A stretch of DNA of 64,000 nucleotides from Gracilibacillus lacisalsi DSM 19029. Its GTDB lineage: Bacteria > Bacillota > Bacilli > Bacillales > Amphibacillaceae. The position numbers and the translations under genes were made by a program. A model generated the notes under the pieces. The model was not told the origin of the DNA. It saw nothing but the letters and a program-made list of their open reading frames with translations, and did no database searches. Below are positions 16,230 to 23,930 of this stretch, piece after piece (position 1 is the stretch's first letter; every line of letters starts with the position of its first letter). The stretch is from positions 27,383 to 91,382 of the forward strand of contig NZ_KB898675.1 in the NCBI RefSeq assembly GCF_000377765.1, given 5' to 3'.

Positions 16230-17354
16230 GTGGAAAACCTGATTATAATACTTTTCTTGGTGGTCATTGGTAGTTTTATTGGTGGGTTAACCAATTCTGT
16301 GGCCATTAAGATGCTGTTTCGGCCTTATCAGGCAATATATATCGGTAAATGGAAGGTGCCTTTCACTCCGGGTGTTATCCCAAAAAGGCGTGATCAATTA
16401 GCGAAACAACTTGGACAATTGGTTGTCAATCATTTACTAACGATCGATAGCATTCAATTAAAATTAGAGGACCAAGGATTAAAACAACAAGTACAACAAA
16501 GGATACACAAAGAGTGGCAGCATTTTCTGACCAAATCGATCACGATCAGCCAACTATCAGACAAGTTTCAACTAAACGTCAATGCTGATCGTGTGAAAGG
16601 AATGATTGCGGATAAAGTAATCGACCAAGTTCAGAACTTTCTGCAAAAAAATCACCAAAAACCGTTCAAGCATTGGCTTGGTCAGATGATAACAGAAAAA
16701 GAACTAGAAAAGACATCCATTTTTTTGCGAGATAAAGGAATCGATTTATTAAATAATGAAGAAACGCATCAAAAGATAGAAGCAGTTATTAAACAATATG
16801 CTGAATCCAAAGGTTTTCTAGGAAATATGGTGTTATCGATGTTCAGTAGCGATGAATTAGCACTGAAAATCCAGCGATTAGTAACGGATTATTTACGTTC
16901 TGAAGAAGGGAGCAGGTGGATTGAGCAAGCAGTCCAAAAAGAGTGGCAAAATCTTTTAAACCAAGAAGTTCAACTTATCGAACCATTATTTGCAAAAAAA
17001 GAAACACAACAGTTACTGCGCGAATTGATTTATGAAAATGTACCAGCAGAAGAATGGTTGGACAAGCCCATTCAGGAATTCGTAACCCCTTTTTCCAATC
17101 AAATAAAGGAAAAGGTACTACCGTTACTAGTCGAGCAGTTATTTAGCAAATTGTCAGATAGTGTTCCGACTATGCTGCAACATTTAGAAGTGGAGAAAAT
17201 GGTCGAAAATCAAGTAGCATCCTTTCCAACGTCGAGGATAGAAGAAATCATTTTATCGATTTCTCGAAAAGAATTTAAACTGATTACTTATTTGGGTGCT
17301 TTATTAGGTGGATTTATTGGGTTAATTCAGGCGATTCTCTTTATCGTCGTTTAA
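16230..17354 (+). CDS. yheB: DUF445 membrane protein YheB
   Basis: A 374-residue protein with a hydrophobic helix at each end ('LIIILFLVVIGSFIGG' and 'LGALLGGFIGLIQAILFIVV') and a long helical middle, the normal DUF445 plan. The conserved block 'SVAIKMLFRPYQAIYIG' followed by 'VPFTPGVIPKRRDQLAK' is typical of YheB. The function is unknown; mother-cell or envelope roles have been suggested for family members. GTG 16230 has AGGTGGA at 7 nt, while the more upstream GTG 16191 abuts its Shine-Dalgarno-like purines, so I choose 16230. It is divergent from the yheC/D gene and followed by yheA. Confidence 0.88.
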   Translation: MENLIIILFLVVIGSFIGGLTNSVAIKMLFRPYQAIYIGKWKVPFTPGVIPKRRDQLAKQLGQLVVNHLLTIDSIQLKLEDQGLKQQVQQRIHKEWQHFLTKSITISQLSDKFQLNVNADRVKGMIADKVIDQVQNFLQKNHQKPFKHWLGQMITEKELEKTSIFLRDKGIDLLNNEETHQKIEAVIKQYAESKGFLGNMVLSMFSSDELALKIQRLVTDYLRSEEGSRWIEQAVQKEWQNLLNQEVQLIEPLFAKKETQQLLRELIYENVPAEEWLDKPIQEFVTPFSNQIKEKVLPLLVEQLFSKLSDSVPTMLQHLEVEKMVENQVASFPTSRIEEIILSISRKEFKLITYLGALLGGFIGLIQAILFIVV

Positions 17355-17448
17355 ATCTTTGTTATAGTGGTAAAGTACATGTAGGAACATATACATGAAG
17401 GTATAGCGACCTATGAATGACGTAACTATTTTAGGAGGATTTTATTTT

Positions 17449-17799
17449 ATGTCTAACGTTTATGACAGTGCAAATGAGCTTGAAAAAGCAATTCAGGAAA
17501 GCGACGAATTCAAGGATTTGAAAGCTGCTTATGATAAAGTAATGGAAGATCCGAATTCTAAGCAAATGTTCGACAATTTCCGTAACACGCAGTTAGAATT
17601 ACAACAGAAACAAATGCAAGGTGAGGAAATTACCGAAGAGGAAGTTGAAAAGGCAAAACAAGTTGTGGAACTTGTCCAACAGCATGAAGATATTTCCAAA
17701 CTAATGGAACAAGAACAACGTGTCAATGTTTTGATTAATGATATTAGCCGTATTATCACAAAACCATTAGAAGAATTATATGGTGCACAACAACAATAA
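17449..17799 (+). CDS. yheA: YlbF-family protein YheA (UPF0342)
   Basis: A 116-residue, almost wholly helical protein, acidic and glutamine-rich, matching YheA in length and in the opening 'VYDSANELEKAIQES'. It is related to YlbF/YmcA, which act with YaaT as a complex that steers RNase Y; YheA itself has no settled function. ATG 17449 follows TTAGGAGGA. An upstream in-frame ATG at 17413 lacks a binding site. It lies 95 nt after yheB and is followed by a terminator, as in B. subtilis where yheA and yheB are neighbours. Confidence 0.9.
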   Translation: MSNVYDSANELEKAIQESDEFKDLKAAYDKVMEDPNSKQMFDNFRNTQLELQQKQMQGEEITEEEVEKAKQVVELVQQHEDISKLMEQEQRVNVLINDISRIITKPLEELYGAQQQ

Positions 17800-17809
17800 C
17801 GAACACATC

Positions 17810-17847
17810 ATGAGTTGCAGTATTTTGCTGTAGCTCATTTTTATTTG
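17810..17847 (+). terminator. Intrinsic terminator after yheA
   Basis: ATGAGTTGCAG (17810-17820) pairs with CTGTAGCTCAT (17828-17838) with two G-U pairs, then TTTTTATTT. Confidence 0.75.
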
Positions 17848-17898
17848 AAACTTTTTGCCTGTTACTACCGTAATAATAATTGGAAGGAGTGAAAGAAT

Positions 17899-18798
17899 GT
17901 GACGTTAAAATTAGAGAATGTTACGAAAAAATTTGGATCATTTACAGCTGTTGATGATTTATCGATTGAGATACCTGAAAAGAATATATTCGGTTTTCTT
18001 GGTGCAAATGGTGCAGGAAAAACAACGACATTTCGAATGATCCTCAATTTATTAGATCAAACATCTGGATCTATTACATGGAATGGAGAAACAATTGATT
18101 ACAGCAAAAGTGATCAAATTGGCTATTTACCAGAGGAGAGAGGTTTGTATCCTAAATTAAAGGTTCGCGATCAATTAATTTATCTAGGAAAATTACGAGG
18201 GATGCAAAAGAAAGAAGTATTAGATGAATTGACTAGCTGGTTGGATTATTTAAAAGTTCCACAGTATATGGATAAAAAAGTAGAAGAATTATCGAAAGGG
18301 AATCAGCAAAAAATCCAATTTATATCGGCTGTGATACATAAACCAAAGCTGCTTATTTTGGATGAACCTTTCTCCGGTTTGGATCCCGTTAATGTCGAAT
18401 TGTTAAAAAAGGCGGTAATTGAATTAAAAAACACTGGAACGTCGATCGTCTTTTCCTCACACCGGATGGAGCATGTAGAAGAATTATGTCAGCATTTATG
18501 CATGATGCAGCACGGTAAACCGATTTTACATGGTGATCTTCGTGAAATTAAACGATCATTCGGTAAGAAGAATTTATCAATACAAGCGGATTTTGACCTA
18601 TCCTTTTTAGAAAATGTTGCTGGTGTTGTTAAAGTGAAATACTTTAGCGATGGTGTTCTTTGTCAAATCGAAAATGAAAATGTCTCCCAAAGCGTATTAG
18701 AAGAAATATCAGGCAAAGGTTTTATCCGTAAATTTGAATTGGACGAACCAAGTTTGAATGACATTTTTATTGAGAAAGCTGGTGAGTCATATGAATAA
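17899..18798 (+). CDS. yhaQ: ABC transporter ATPase YhaQ (NatA-like)
   Basis: A 299-residue ATPase. Walker A is GANGAGKTT (35-43), the signature 'ELSKGNQQKIQFI' is the LSxGx version common in the ABC-2 export group, and Walker B is 'LLILDEPFSGLDP'. The last 80 residues form the extra C-terminal region of NatA-like proteins. With YhaP it should form an exporter; the Bacillus pair is annotated as a putative sodium efflux system by relation to NatAB. The start is GTG 17899 behind GGAAGGAG; the ATG two bases earlier is followed by a stop. The next gene starts 8 bp before this one ends. Confidence 0.9.
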   Translation: MTLKLENVTKKFGSFTAVDDLSIEIPEKNIFGFLGANGAGKTTTFRMILNLLDQTSGSITWNGETIDYSKSDQIGYLPEERGLYPKLKVRDQLIYLGKLRGMQKKEVLDELTSWLDYLKVPQYMDKKVEELSKGNQQKIQFISAVIHKPKLLILDEPFSGLDPVNVELLKKAVIELKNTGTSIVFSSHRMEHVEELCQHLCMMQHGKPILHGDLREIKRSFGKKNLSIQADFDLSFLENVAGVVKVKYFSDGVLCQIENENVSQSVLEEISGKGFIRKFELDEPSLNDIFIEKAGESYE

Positions 18799-20050
18799 AT
18801 TTTGGATTGTCTTTTCTCATACTTATTTATCAAAAATCAAATCAAAATCATTTATTATCACCACTGCTATCATTCTAGCGTTAATTGTTTTAATGTCGAA
18901 TGTTCAATCATTTATAGAAATGTTTGATTCAGATGAGACAGATCAAGTTGCAGTTGTAACAGAACAAGAAGAAGTTTACTCACAATTGGAAGCAAGGACG
19001 GAAGCCGACTTTGAATTAGAGCATTTTGACGGGACGCTTGAAGAAGCACAAGATGCGGTCGGGGAAGAAAAATTCATTGCTGTGTTGGATATCAGGGAAT
19101 CGGAAGACGGCTTACCTGAAGCTACTTACTATAGTAAAGATTATACTAATCAAACTGCACAAAACATATTAGAAAGCCAATTACAACAAATAAAAGTGGA
19201 GATGGCAACCAATCAATCAGGTATTGATCCCGCTGTTATTGCTTCGATCTATGAACCAGTTTCTTTTGAGAATGAATTAATTGCTACAGGTAACGGTGAC
19301 GCTAGTGACGTCAAAACAGAAGAAGAGTTAAGCGGAGCGCGAGGGCTTGTTTATGCTATCTTATTTTTACTATATATGGCGGTTATATTGTATGGAAATA
19401 TGATTGCGATGGACATAGCCAATGAAAAAACATCAAGAGTCATGGAAATTTTAATTTCGAGTTCCTCCCCAGTCAGTCAAATGTTTGCTAAAATTTTCGG
19501 AATAGGCTTAGTAGGTCTAACCCAAATGGTTGTGCTATTAGGGACAGGTTACTTCGTCATTATGCAGAAACAAGATGAATTGATTGGTGATTTCTTTGAG
19601 TTTTTCGGACTATCTGATGTAAGTCTTTCTACATTTGTATACGCGATCGTTTTCTTCTTGTTAGGGTATTTCTTATATGCGACATTAGCAGCAATGTTAG
19701 GGTCATTAGTCAGTAGAACCGAAGATGTCCAGCAATTGATGACTCCTGTTACATTTTTAATTATAGCTGCCTTTATGATTTCTATGGTCGGATTAGGTAT
19801 GCCAGAATCAACATTTGTCGTTATTTCATCGTATATCCCATTCTTCTCGCCAATGGCAATGTTCTTGCGGGTCGGCTTACTGGATATCGCATTCTGGGAA
19901 GTGGGGTTAAGTATTCTTATATTAATTGCAACGATTGTAGTATTTGCCATTTTAGGAGCCAAAATATATCGAGGCGGCGTACTCATGTACGGCACATCCA
20001 CCTCATTAAAAGACTTCAAAAAAGCATTACAACTATCGAAAAAAGAATAA
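18791..20050 (+). CDS. yhaP: ABC-2 type permease YhaP (NatB-like)
   Basis: A 419-residue membrane protein with one N-terminal helix ('IITTAIILALIVLMSN'), a large extracytoplasmic domain of about 160 residues, and five or six helices in the C-terminal half; 'IANEKTSRVMEILISSSSP' is the ABC-2 hallmark that couples to the ATPase. Partner of YhaQ. ATG 18791 has GGTGAG upstream and overlaps yhaQ by 8 bp, which points to coupled translation. A strong terminator follows directly. The transported ion or compound is not known. Confidence 0.9.
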   Translation: MNKFWIVFSHTYLSKIKSKSFIITTAIILALIVLMSNVQSFIEMFDSDETDQVAVVTEQEEVYSQLEARTEADFELEHFDGTLEEAQDAVGEEKFIAVLDIRESEDGLPEATYYSKDYTNQTAQNILESQLQQIKVEMATNQSGIDPAVIASIYEPVSFENELIATGNGDASDVKTEEELSGARGLVYAILFLLYMAVILYGNMIAMDIANEKTSRVMEILISSSSPVSQMFAKIFGIGLVGLTQMVVLLGTGYFVIMQKQDELIGDFFEFFGLSDVSLSTFVYAIVFFLLGYFLYATLAAMLGSLVSRTEDVQQLMTPVTFLIIAAFMISMVGLGMPESTFVVISSYIPFFSPMAMFLRVGLLDIAFWEVGLSILILIATIVVFAILGAKIYRGGVLMYGTSTSLKDFKKALQLSKKE

Positions 20051-20058
20051 AAAAGAGG

Positions 20059-20091
20059 AAGCTATTTCGCAACAAGCGAAATAGCTTTTTT
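20059..20091 (+). terminator. Intrinsic terminator after yhaP
   Basis: AAGCTATTTCGC (20059-20070) pairs with GCGAAATAGCTT (20076-20087), followed by TTTT. Confidence 0.88.
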
Positions 20092-20110
20092 CAAATTTGT
20101 TTGGTTGTCC

Positions 20111-20213
20111 AAGTTGATAGTAAACCAATCGAAGTTGCCAGAAAAGTCGCCGAAGTTGATAGTAAACTCGAAAAGTTGATAGAGAAATACCTGAAGTTGA
20201 TAGTAAACTACTG
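20111..20213 (+). repeat. Tandem 21-bp repeat, core AAGTTGATAGTAAAC
   Basis: Five units start at 20111, 20132, 20153, 20173 and 20194 (spacing 21, 21, 20, 21). Each is a 15-nt core close to AAGTTGATAGTAAAC and 5-6 variable bases. The second and fourth units are diverged. The array begins 20 bp after the yhaP terminator. The rest of the gap to 20444 (about 230 bp) is AT-rich promoter sequence without other structure that I can name. Confidence 0.75.
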
Positions 20214-20444
20214 TCTCAAATAAAAAGAATTTTTCACAGAATCATTGGTCAAGTAATCAACCTCCCTTACTATTTTTTACCATAATACCATACCAGACTA
20301 AAATTGGAAATATTCTGAACCTTATATTTCAAATCATTCTACCATTGTTTACGTTGGTTTACTTATGATAAAATAACTTTTTTGAATATATAGTAAAGCA
20401 ATACAGACACTATATATACATATTTAGCATAGGTGGTGATCTTG

Positions 20445-20552
20445 ATGGAACAGGAAACAATCAATGCAGCAACATGGGGGTGGTTATTAGTCCCAATGTT
20501 ATCCGTTGTTCTCTTATCGTTAATCACCTTTTTTACAGAAAGAGGAGAGTAA
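20445..20552 (+). CDS. Putative small accessory subunit of the sodium symporter
   Basis: A 35-residue protein starting at ATG 20445 behind AGGTGGTGA. It has a short head 'MEQETINAATWG', one membrane helix 'LLVPMLSVVLLSLITFF' and a charged end 'TERGE'. It stops 3 nt before the symporter start and must be co-translated. Tiny single-span partners of this kind are known beside sodium-coupled transporters (MetS with MetP in corynebacteria, and small symporter-associated proteins in Bacillaceae). A role in assembly or activity of the next gene product is inferred from place and form. Confidence 0.75.
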   Translation: MEQETINAATWGWLLVPMLSVVLLSLITFFTERGE

Positions 20553-20555
20553 ATA

Positions 20556-22025
20556 ATGGATAGTGTTACGTTAATCACGTTTATCGTTTATTTAGTCGGA
20601 ATGTTAGTTATTGGAATTATTGCTTTTCGTTTAACGAATAACCTTTCTGACTATGTTTTAGGTGGCCGAAATTTAGGCGGAAGTGTAGCAGCCCTAAGTG
20701 CTGGAGCTTCTGATATGAGTAGTTGGCTTTTACTTGGTTTGCCAGGAGCAATGTATGCAGGTGGCATGAATCAAATCTGGCTTGCGATTGGTTTAGCAGT
20801 AGGGGCATACTTGAATTGGCAATTTGTAGCGAAACGGTTAAGGACTTATACTGAAGTTGCCAAAGACTCCATTACTATTCCAGACTTTTTAGAAAATCGT
20901 TTTCGAGACAAATCACGGATTCTACGTGTTATTTCTGCTCTGGTAATTTTGATATTCTTTACATTTTATACGTCTGCAGGACTTGTCGGCGGAGCCATTT
21001 TATTTGAGCAGTCCTTTGGAATAGAATATCAATCTGCGTTATGGATTGGAGCCATTGTCATTATATCGTATACATTTTTAGGCGGATTTCTAGCAGTAAG
21101 CTGGACAGACTTTTTCCAGGGGATCTTAATGTTCATAGCATTAATTATTGTACCGATTATAGCTATCAATGCTGCGGGTGGCTGGGATAAAGTCGTTAGT
21201 CAAGTGGGGAGCATAGATCCAGGATATCTGAACGCATTTACAGATACCACAGCCATTGGTATTATTTCGTTATTAGCTTGGGGGTTAGGTTATTTTGGAC
21301 AGCCACATATCATAACAAGATTTATGGCTGTAAAATCGACTAAAGAAATCCCTAAGGCCAGATTTATAGGAATGTCATGGATGGTATTTGCTTTATATGG
21401 TTCGATTTTTACCGGTTTTGCTGGGATTGCCTATTTTGCCGACACACCGTTAGATAATGCGGAAACAGTCTTTATAGCTTTCACGCAAGAACTTTTTAAC
21501 CCATGGGTTGCAGGTATATTATTAGCTGCGATTTTATCTGCGATTATGAGTACCATTGATTCACAATTATTAGTATCCTCTAGTGCAGTTGCAGAGGACT
21601 TCTATAAGGGAATTATAAGAAAAAATGCTAGTCAAAAAGAATTAGTATGGATAGGGAGAATTGCAGTCATTATCATCGCGATTATTGCGATCCTGATCGC
21701 TCAAGATCCTGAAAGCCAAGTTCTTGATTTAGTCGAATATGCATGGGCAGGATTCGGCGCAGCATTTGGCCCGATTATCATATTGAGTTTGTTTTGGAAA
21801 AGGACAACGGTAGGTGGAGCGATTGCCGGAATGGTGGTAGGCGCTTTAACGGTAATTGTTTGGGAGCAGCTTGAAGGAGGCATATTTGATTTATATGAAA
21901 TTGTACCAGGGTTTGCATTTGGTACAGTTGCAATCATTATTGTCAGCCTTATTTTTGGAAACCCAACAAATCCATCAAAAGTTGTGAGAGAAGAATTTAA
22001 TGAAGCTACCGAAAATGAATCGTGA
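20556..22025 (+). CDS. putP: Sodium/proline symporter PutP (SSS family)
   Basis: A 489-residue membrane protein with about 13 hydrophobic helices. PutP features are 'LGGRNLGGSVAALSAGASDMSSWLL' (in parts: LGGRNLGGSVAALS and AGASDMSSWLL), where the Asp in 'ASDMSSW' contacts sodium, and 'GILLAAILSAIMSTIDSQLL' with the sodium-site serines of helix 8. It imports L-proline with sodium, for nutrition or osmoprotection. ATG 20556 follows AAAGAGGAGAG. It is preceded by the 35-residue accessory gene and followed by a hairpin shared with a convergent GNAT gene. Confidence 0.92.
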   Translation: MDSVTLITFIVYLVGMLVIGIIAFRLTNNLSDYVLGGRNLGGSVAALSAGASDMSSWLLLGLPGAMYAGGMNQIWLAIGLAVGAYLNWQFVAKRLRTYTEVAKDSITIPDFLENRFRDKSRILRVISALVILIFFTFYTSAGLVGGAILFEQSFGIEYQSALWIGAIVIISYTFLGGFLAVSWTDFFQGILMFIALIIVPIIAINAAGGWDKVVSQVGSIDPGYLNAFTDTTAIGIISLLAWGLGYFGQPHIITRFMAVKSTKEIPKARFIGMSWMVFALYGSIFTGFAGIAYFADTPLDNAETVFIAFTQELFNPWVAGILLAAILSAIMSTIDSQLLVSSSAVAEDFYKGIIRKNASQKELVWIGRIAVIIIAIIAILIAQDPESQVLDLVEYAWAGFGAAFGPIIILSLFWKRTTVGGAIAGMVVGALTVIVWEQLEGGIFDLYEIVPGFAFGTVAIIIVSLIFGNPTNPSKVVREEFNEATENES

Positions 22026-22048
22026 GATTTTTAAAATAATATTGTTGC

Positions 22049-22077
22049 AAGGAGTCCGAAAATTGAAAGGACTCCTT
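22049..22077. terminator. Hairpin between convergent genes putP and a GNAT gene
   Basis: AAGGAGTCC (22049-22057) pairs with GGACTCCTT (22069-22077). Neither side has a long T-run, so termination may be weak. Confidence 0.5.
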
Positions 22078-22079
22078 GT

Positions 22080-22595
22080 TCATGTTTCAATCCAAAATCT
22101 TTTCACTACATTACCGTCATCTTCCATATAATCTGCATCTTCTATTCCGCCGTTTTTTAAAATAGCTTTCAGAGAACCGATATTGTCAGCATCACAAGTA
22201 ACGAGTGCTCTAGTAATCCCTATTCTTTTAGCTTCAAGTAACGCCAATTCCAAAATTTTGGTCGCGTAACCTTTCTTTCGCTCACTCGGACGTATACCAT
22301 AACCGATATGACCTCCAATGGAAAGAAGTATTTCTGATAATCGATGTCTAATATTGACAACGCCAATAATCGTTTTCTCTCTAACTAACCAAAAAGTAGA
22401 ATCAGGAACCCATCCATCAGGTAAGTTCGCTCCTTGTTCGTGATCATTAATAAATTGCAGGAAACGATCCATATCATCCGGATGTTTTTCGATGACCCAA
22501 GGTATCATTTTCTCACCGCTTTTTTTCCACTCTAAGTAAAAATCCTGATATTCTCTCGTTAACATTTTCGTTGGCTTCACTAATTTAACAGACAT
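22080..22595 (-). CDS. GNAT family N-acetyltransferase
   Basis: A 171-residue acetyltransferase of the RimJ-like/acetyltransf_3 style. The strand 'GGHIGYGIRPSERKKGYATK' carries the acetyl-CoA loop 'RKKGYAT', followed by 'ALVTCDADNIGSLKAILKNGG', the motif B region with conserved Asn. The substrate is not known; relatives act on amino acids, antibiotics or protein N-termini. ATG 22595 follows a GGGGTGACGTGGTGGT purine-rich leader. It is transcribed alone and divergently from yhaO. Confidence 0.85.
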   Translation of the reverse strand: MSVKLVKPTKMLTREYQDFYLEWKKSGEKMIPWVIEKHPDDMDRFLQFINDHEQGANLPDGWVPDSTFWLVREKTIIGVVNIRHRLSEILLSIGGHIGYGIRPSERKKGYATKILELALLEAKRIGITRALVTCDADNIGSLKAILKNGGIEDADYMEDDGNVVKRFWIET

Positions 22596-22654
22596 ACCAC
22601 CACGTCACCCCCGTATTTAAAGTTTAACATAAAATTCCATAAAAAAGACAAATC

Positions 22655-22666
22655 GAACGTGCATTC
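22655..22666 (+). promoter_or_regulatory. Possible LexA (DinR) box before yhaO
   Basis: GAACGTGCATTC differs at one position from the Bacillus LexA form GAAC-N4-GTTC. It lies 44 bp before the yhaO start, near where a -35 region would be. One site with one mismatch is weak evidence. Confidence 0.3.
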
Positions 22667-22709
22667 TTATTTATGCTCTGCTACAATAGAGGGAGGAAGA
22701 GGGTGAAGA

Positions 22710-23927
22710 ATGATGAAAAAAGAAATTTCTTTCATTCATTGTGCGGATTTACATTTAGACAGTCCATTTAAAGGATTGAAAGACATACCATCTGAATTAT
22801 TAAGAGATATTAGACAAAGTACATTTCAAGCCTTAGAAAATCTCACCGAACAAGCCATCAAACATCAAGTAGATTTTGTCCTTTTAGTAGGAGATATTTT
22901 TGACCAGGAAGAACAAAGCATGCAAGCGCATATGGCATTACAGAAAGCTTTTCAAAGATTACAAGAACAACAGATTAAAGTATACCTCTCTTACGGTAAC
23001 CATGATTATTTGAACAGTCAGTCCTTTCCGCGTAACTACCCGGACAATGTACATGTTTTTGATAAAGAAGAGGTTACATCCTTCTCATTTATCAAAGATG
23101 GACAAGTTCAAGCGAGAATCTATGGCTTTAGTTATGAAAATAGAGCAGTAGTGGAAAACAAAACGAAAGAGTACCAGAAAACAGCCGATCATTGTTTTCA
23201 TATCGCTACGTTACATGGAAGTATAGGAAATGAACTCAACCAGGATCATGCAAGTTATGCTCCTTTTCAACTGACAGAACTGAAAGAAGCTGGATTTGAT
23301 TATTGGGCACTAGGGCATATACATAAGCGCGAAATAGTAGCGGAAAGTCCGCCAGTTGTCTATCCAGGAAATATCCAAGGTAGGTCAACGAAAGAAACAG
23401 GGGAAAAGGGTTGCTACCTTGTCAGCTTATCTGAAAATAATGCAAAGCTTGAATTCCTACCTCTATCTCCTATTAACTTTGAAAAAGTACCAGTAGATGC
23501 CAGTGGTTGGACAGATCTTCCAAGTGTGACGGAACAGCTAATAGAAATCTCCAATCAATGGAAAACAGGAAAAAGATTAATCCAGATCATTTTTTCGCAA
23601 GTAGCGGAAGACAAGGAAGTCTGGTTCACTAATGGCCAGATAACAGAAATGATTACCTATTTGAATCAGGAATTAAAGCATAGCTATATTATCGGTTATA
23701 AATGGAACATGGCAGCTAAACGTTCTGAATGGCAACATGGCGGTCGTTTTTTGGAAGAGTTAGCAACTGCTTTTCAAGAAACAAATCTGGAGCAGACAAT
23801 CAGCCCGTTATGGCAGCATGGAGAAGGAAGAAAATGGCTGCGAGAATTAGATGGTGATGATCAAACGGAAATCCTGCACGAAGCAGAATATCTTTTAGAT
23901 CAATTACTGCATGAAAAGGAGGGATAA
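22710..23927 (+). CDS. yhaO: Metallophosphoesterase/nuclease YhaO (SbcD/Mre11-like)
   Basis: A 405-residue calcineurin-like phosphoesterase. The metal motifs are in order: 'CADLHLDSP' (D-x-H), 'LLVGDIFDQ' (GDxxD), 'YGNHDYLN' (GNHD), 'IATLHGS' and 'ALGHIHKRE' (GHxH). The C-terminal 120 residues are the capping domain. YhaO pairs with the ATPase YhaN as a distant relative of the SbcCD/Mre11-Rad50 nucleases acting on DNA ends, which is inferred from architecture. ATG 22710 is behind GGGTGAAGA, with ATG 22713 just as possible. yhaN follows after 3 nt. Confidence 0.9.
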   Translation: MMKKEISFIHCADLHLDSPFKGLKDIPSELLRDIRQSTFQALENLTEQAIKHQVDFVLLVGDIFDQEEQSMQAHMALQKAFQRLQEQQIKVYLSYGNHDYLNSQSFPRNYPDNVHVFDKEEVTSFSFIKDGQVQARIYGFSYENRAVVENKTKEYQKTADHCFHIATLHGSIGNELNQDHASYAPFQLTELKEAGFDYWALGHIHKREIVAESPPVVYPGNIQGRSTKETGEKGCYLVSLSENNAKLEFLPLSPINFEKVPVDASGWTDLPSVTEQLIEISNQWKTGKRLIQIIFSQVAEDKEVWFTNGQITEMITYLNQELKHSYIIGYKWNMAAKRSEWQHGGRFLEELATAFQETNLEQTISPLWQHGEGRKWLRELDGDDQTEILHEAEYLLDQLLHEKEG

Positions 23928-23930
23928 GTC

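Noticed and set aside
20111..20213. A CRISPR array
   Set aside because: Repeats of 15 nt and variable parts of 6 nt are far too short, the units are degenerate and no cas genes are near. The same applies to 55599-55682.
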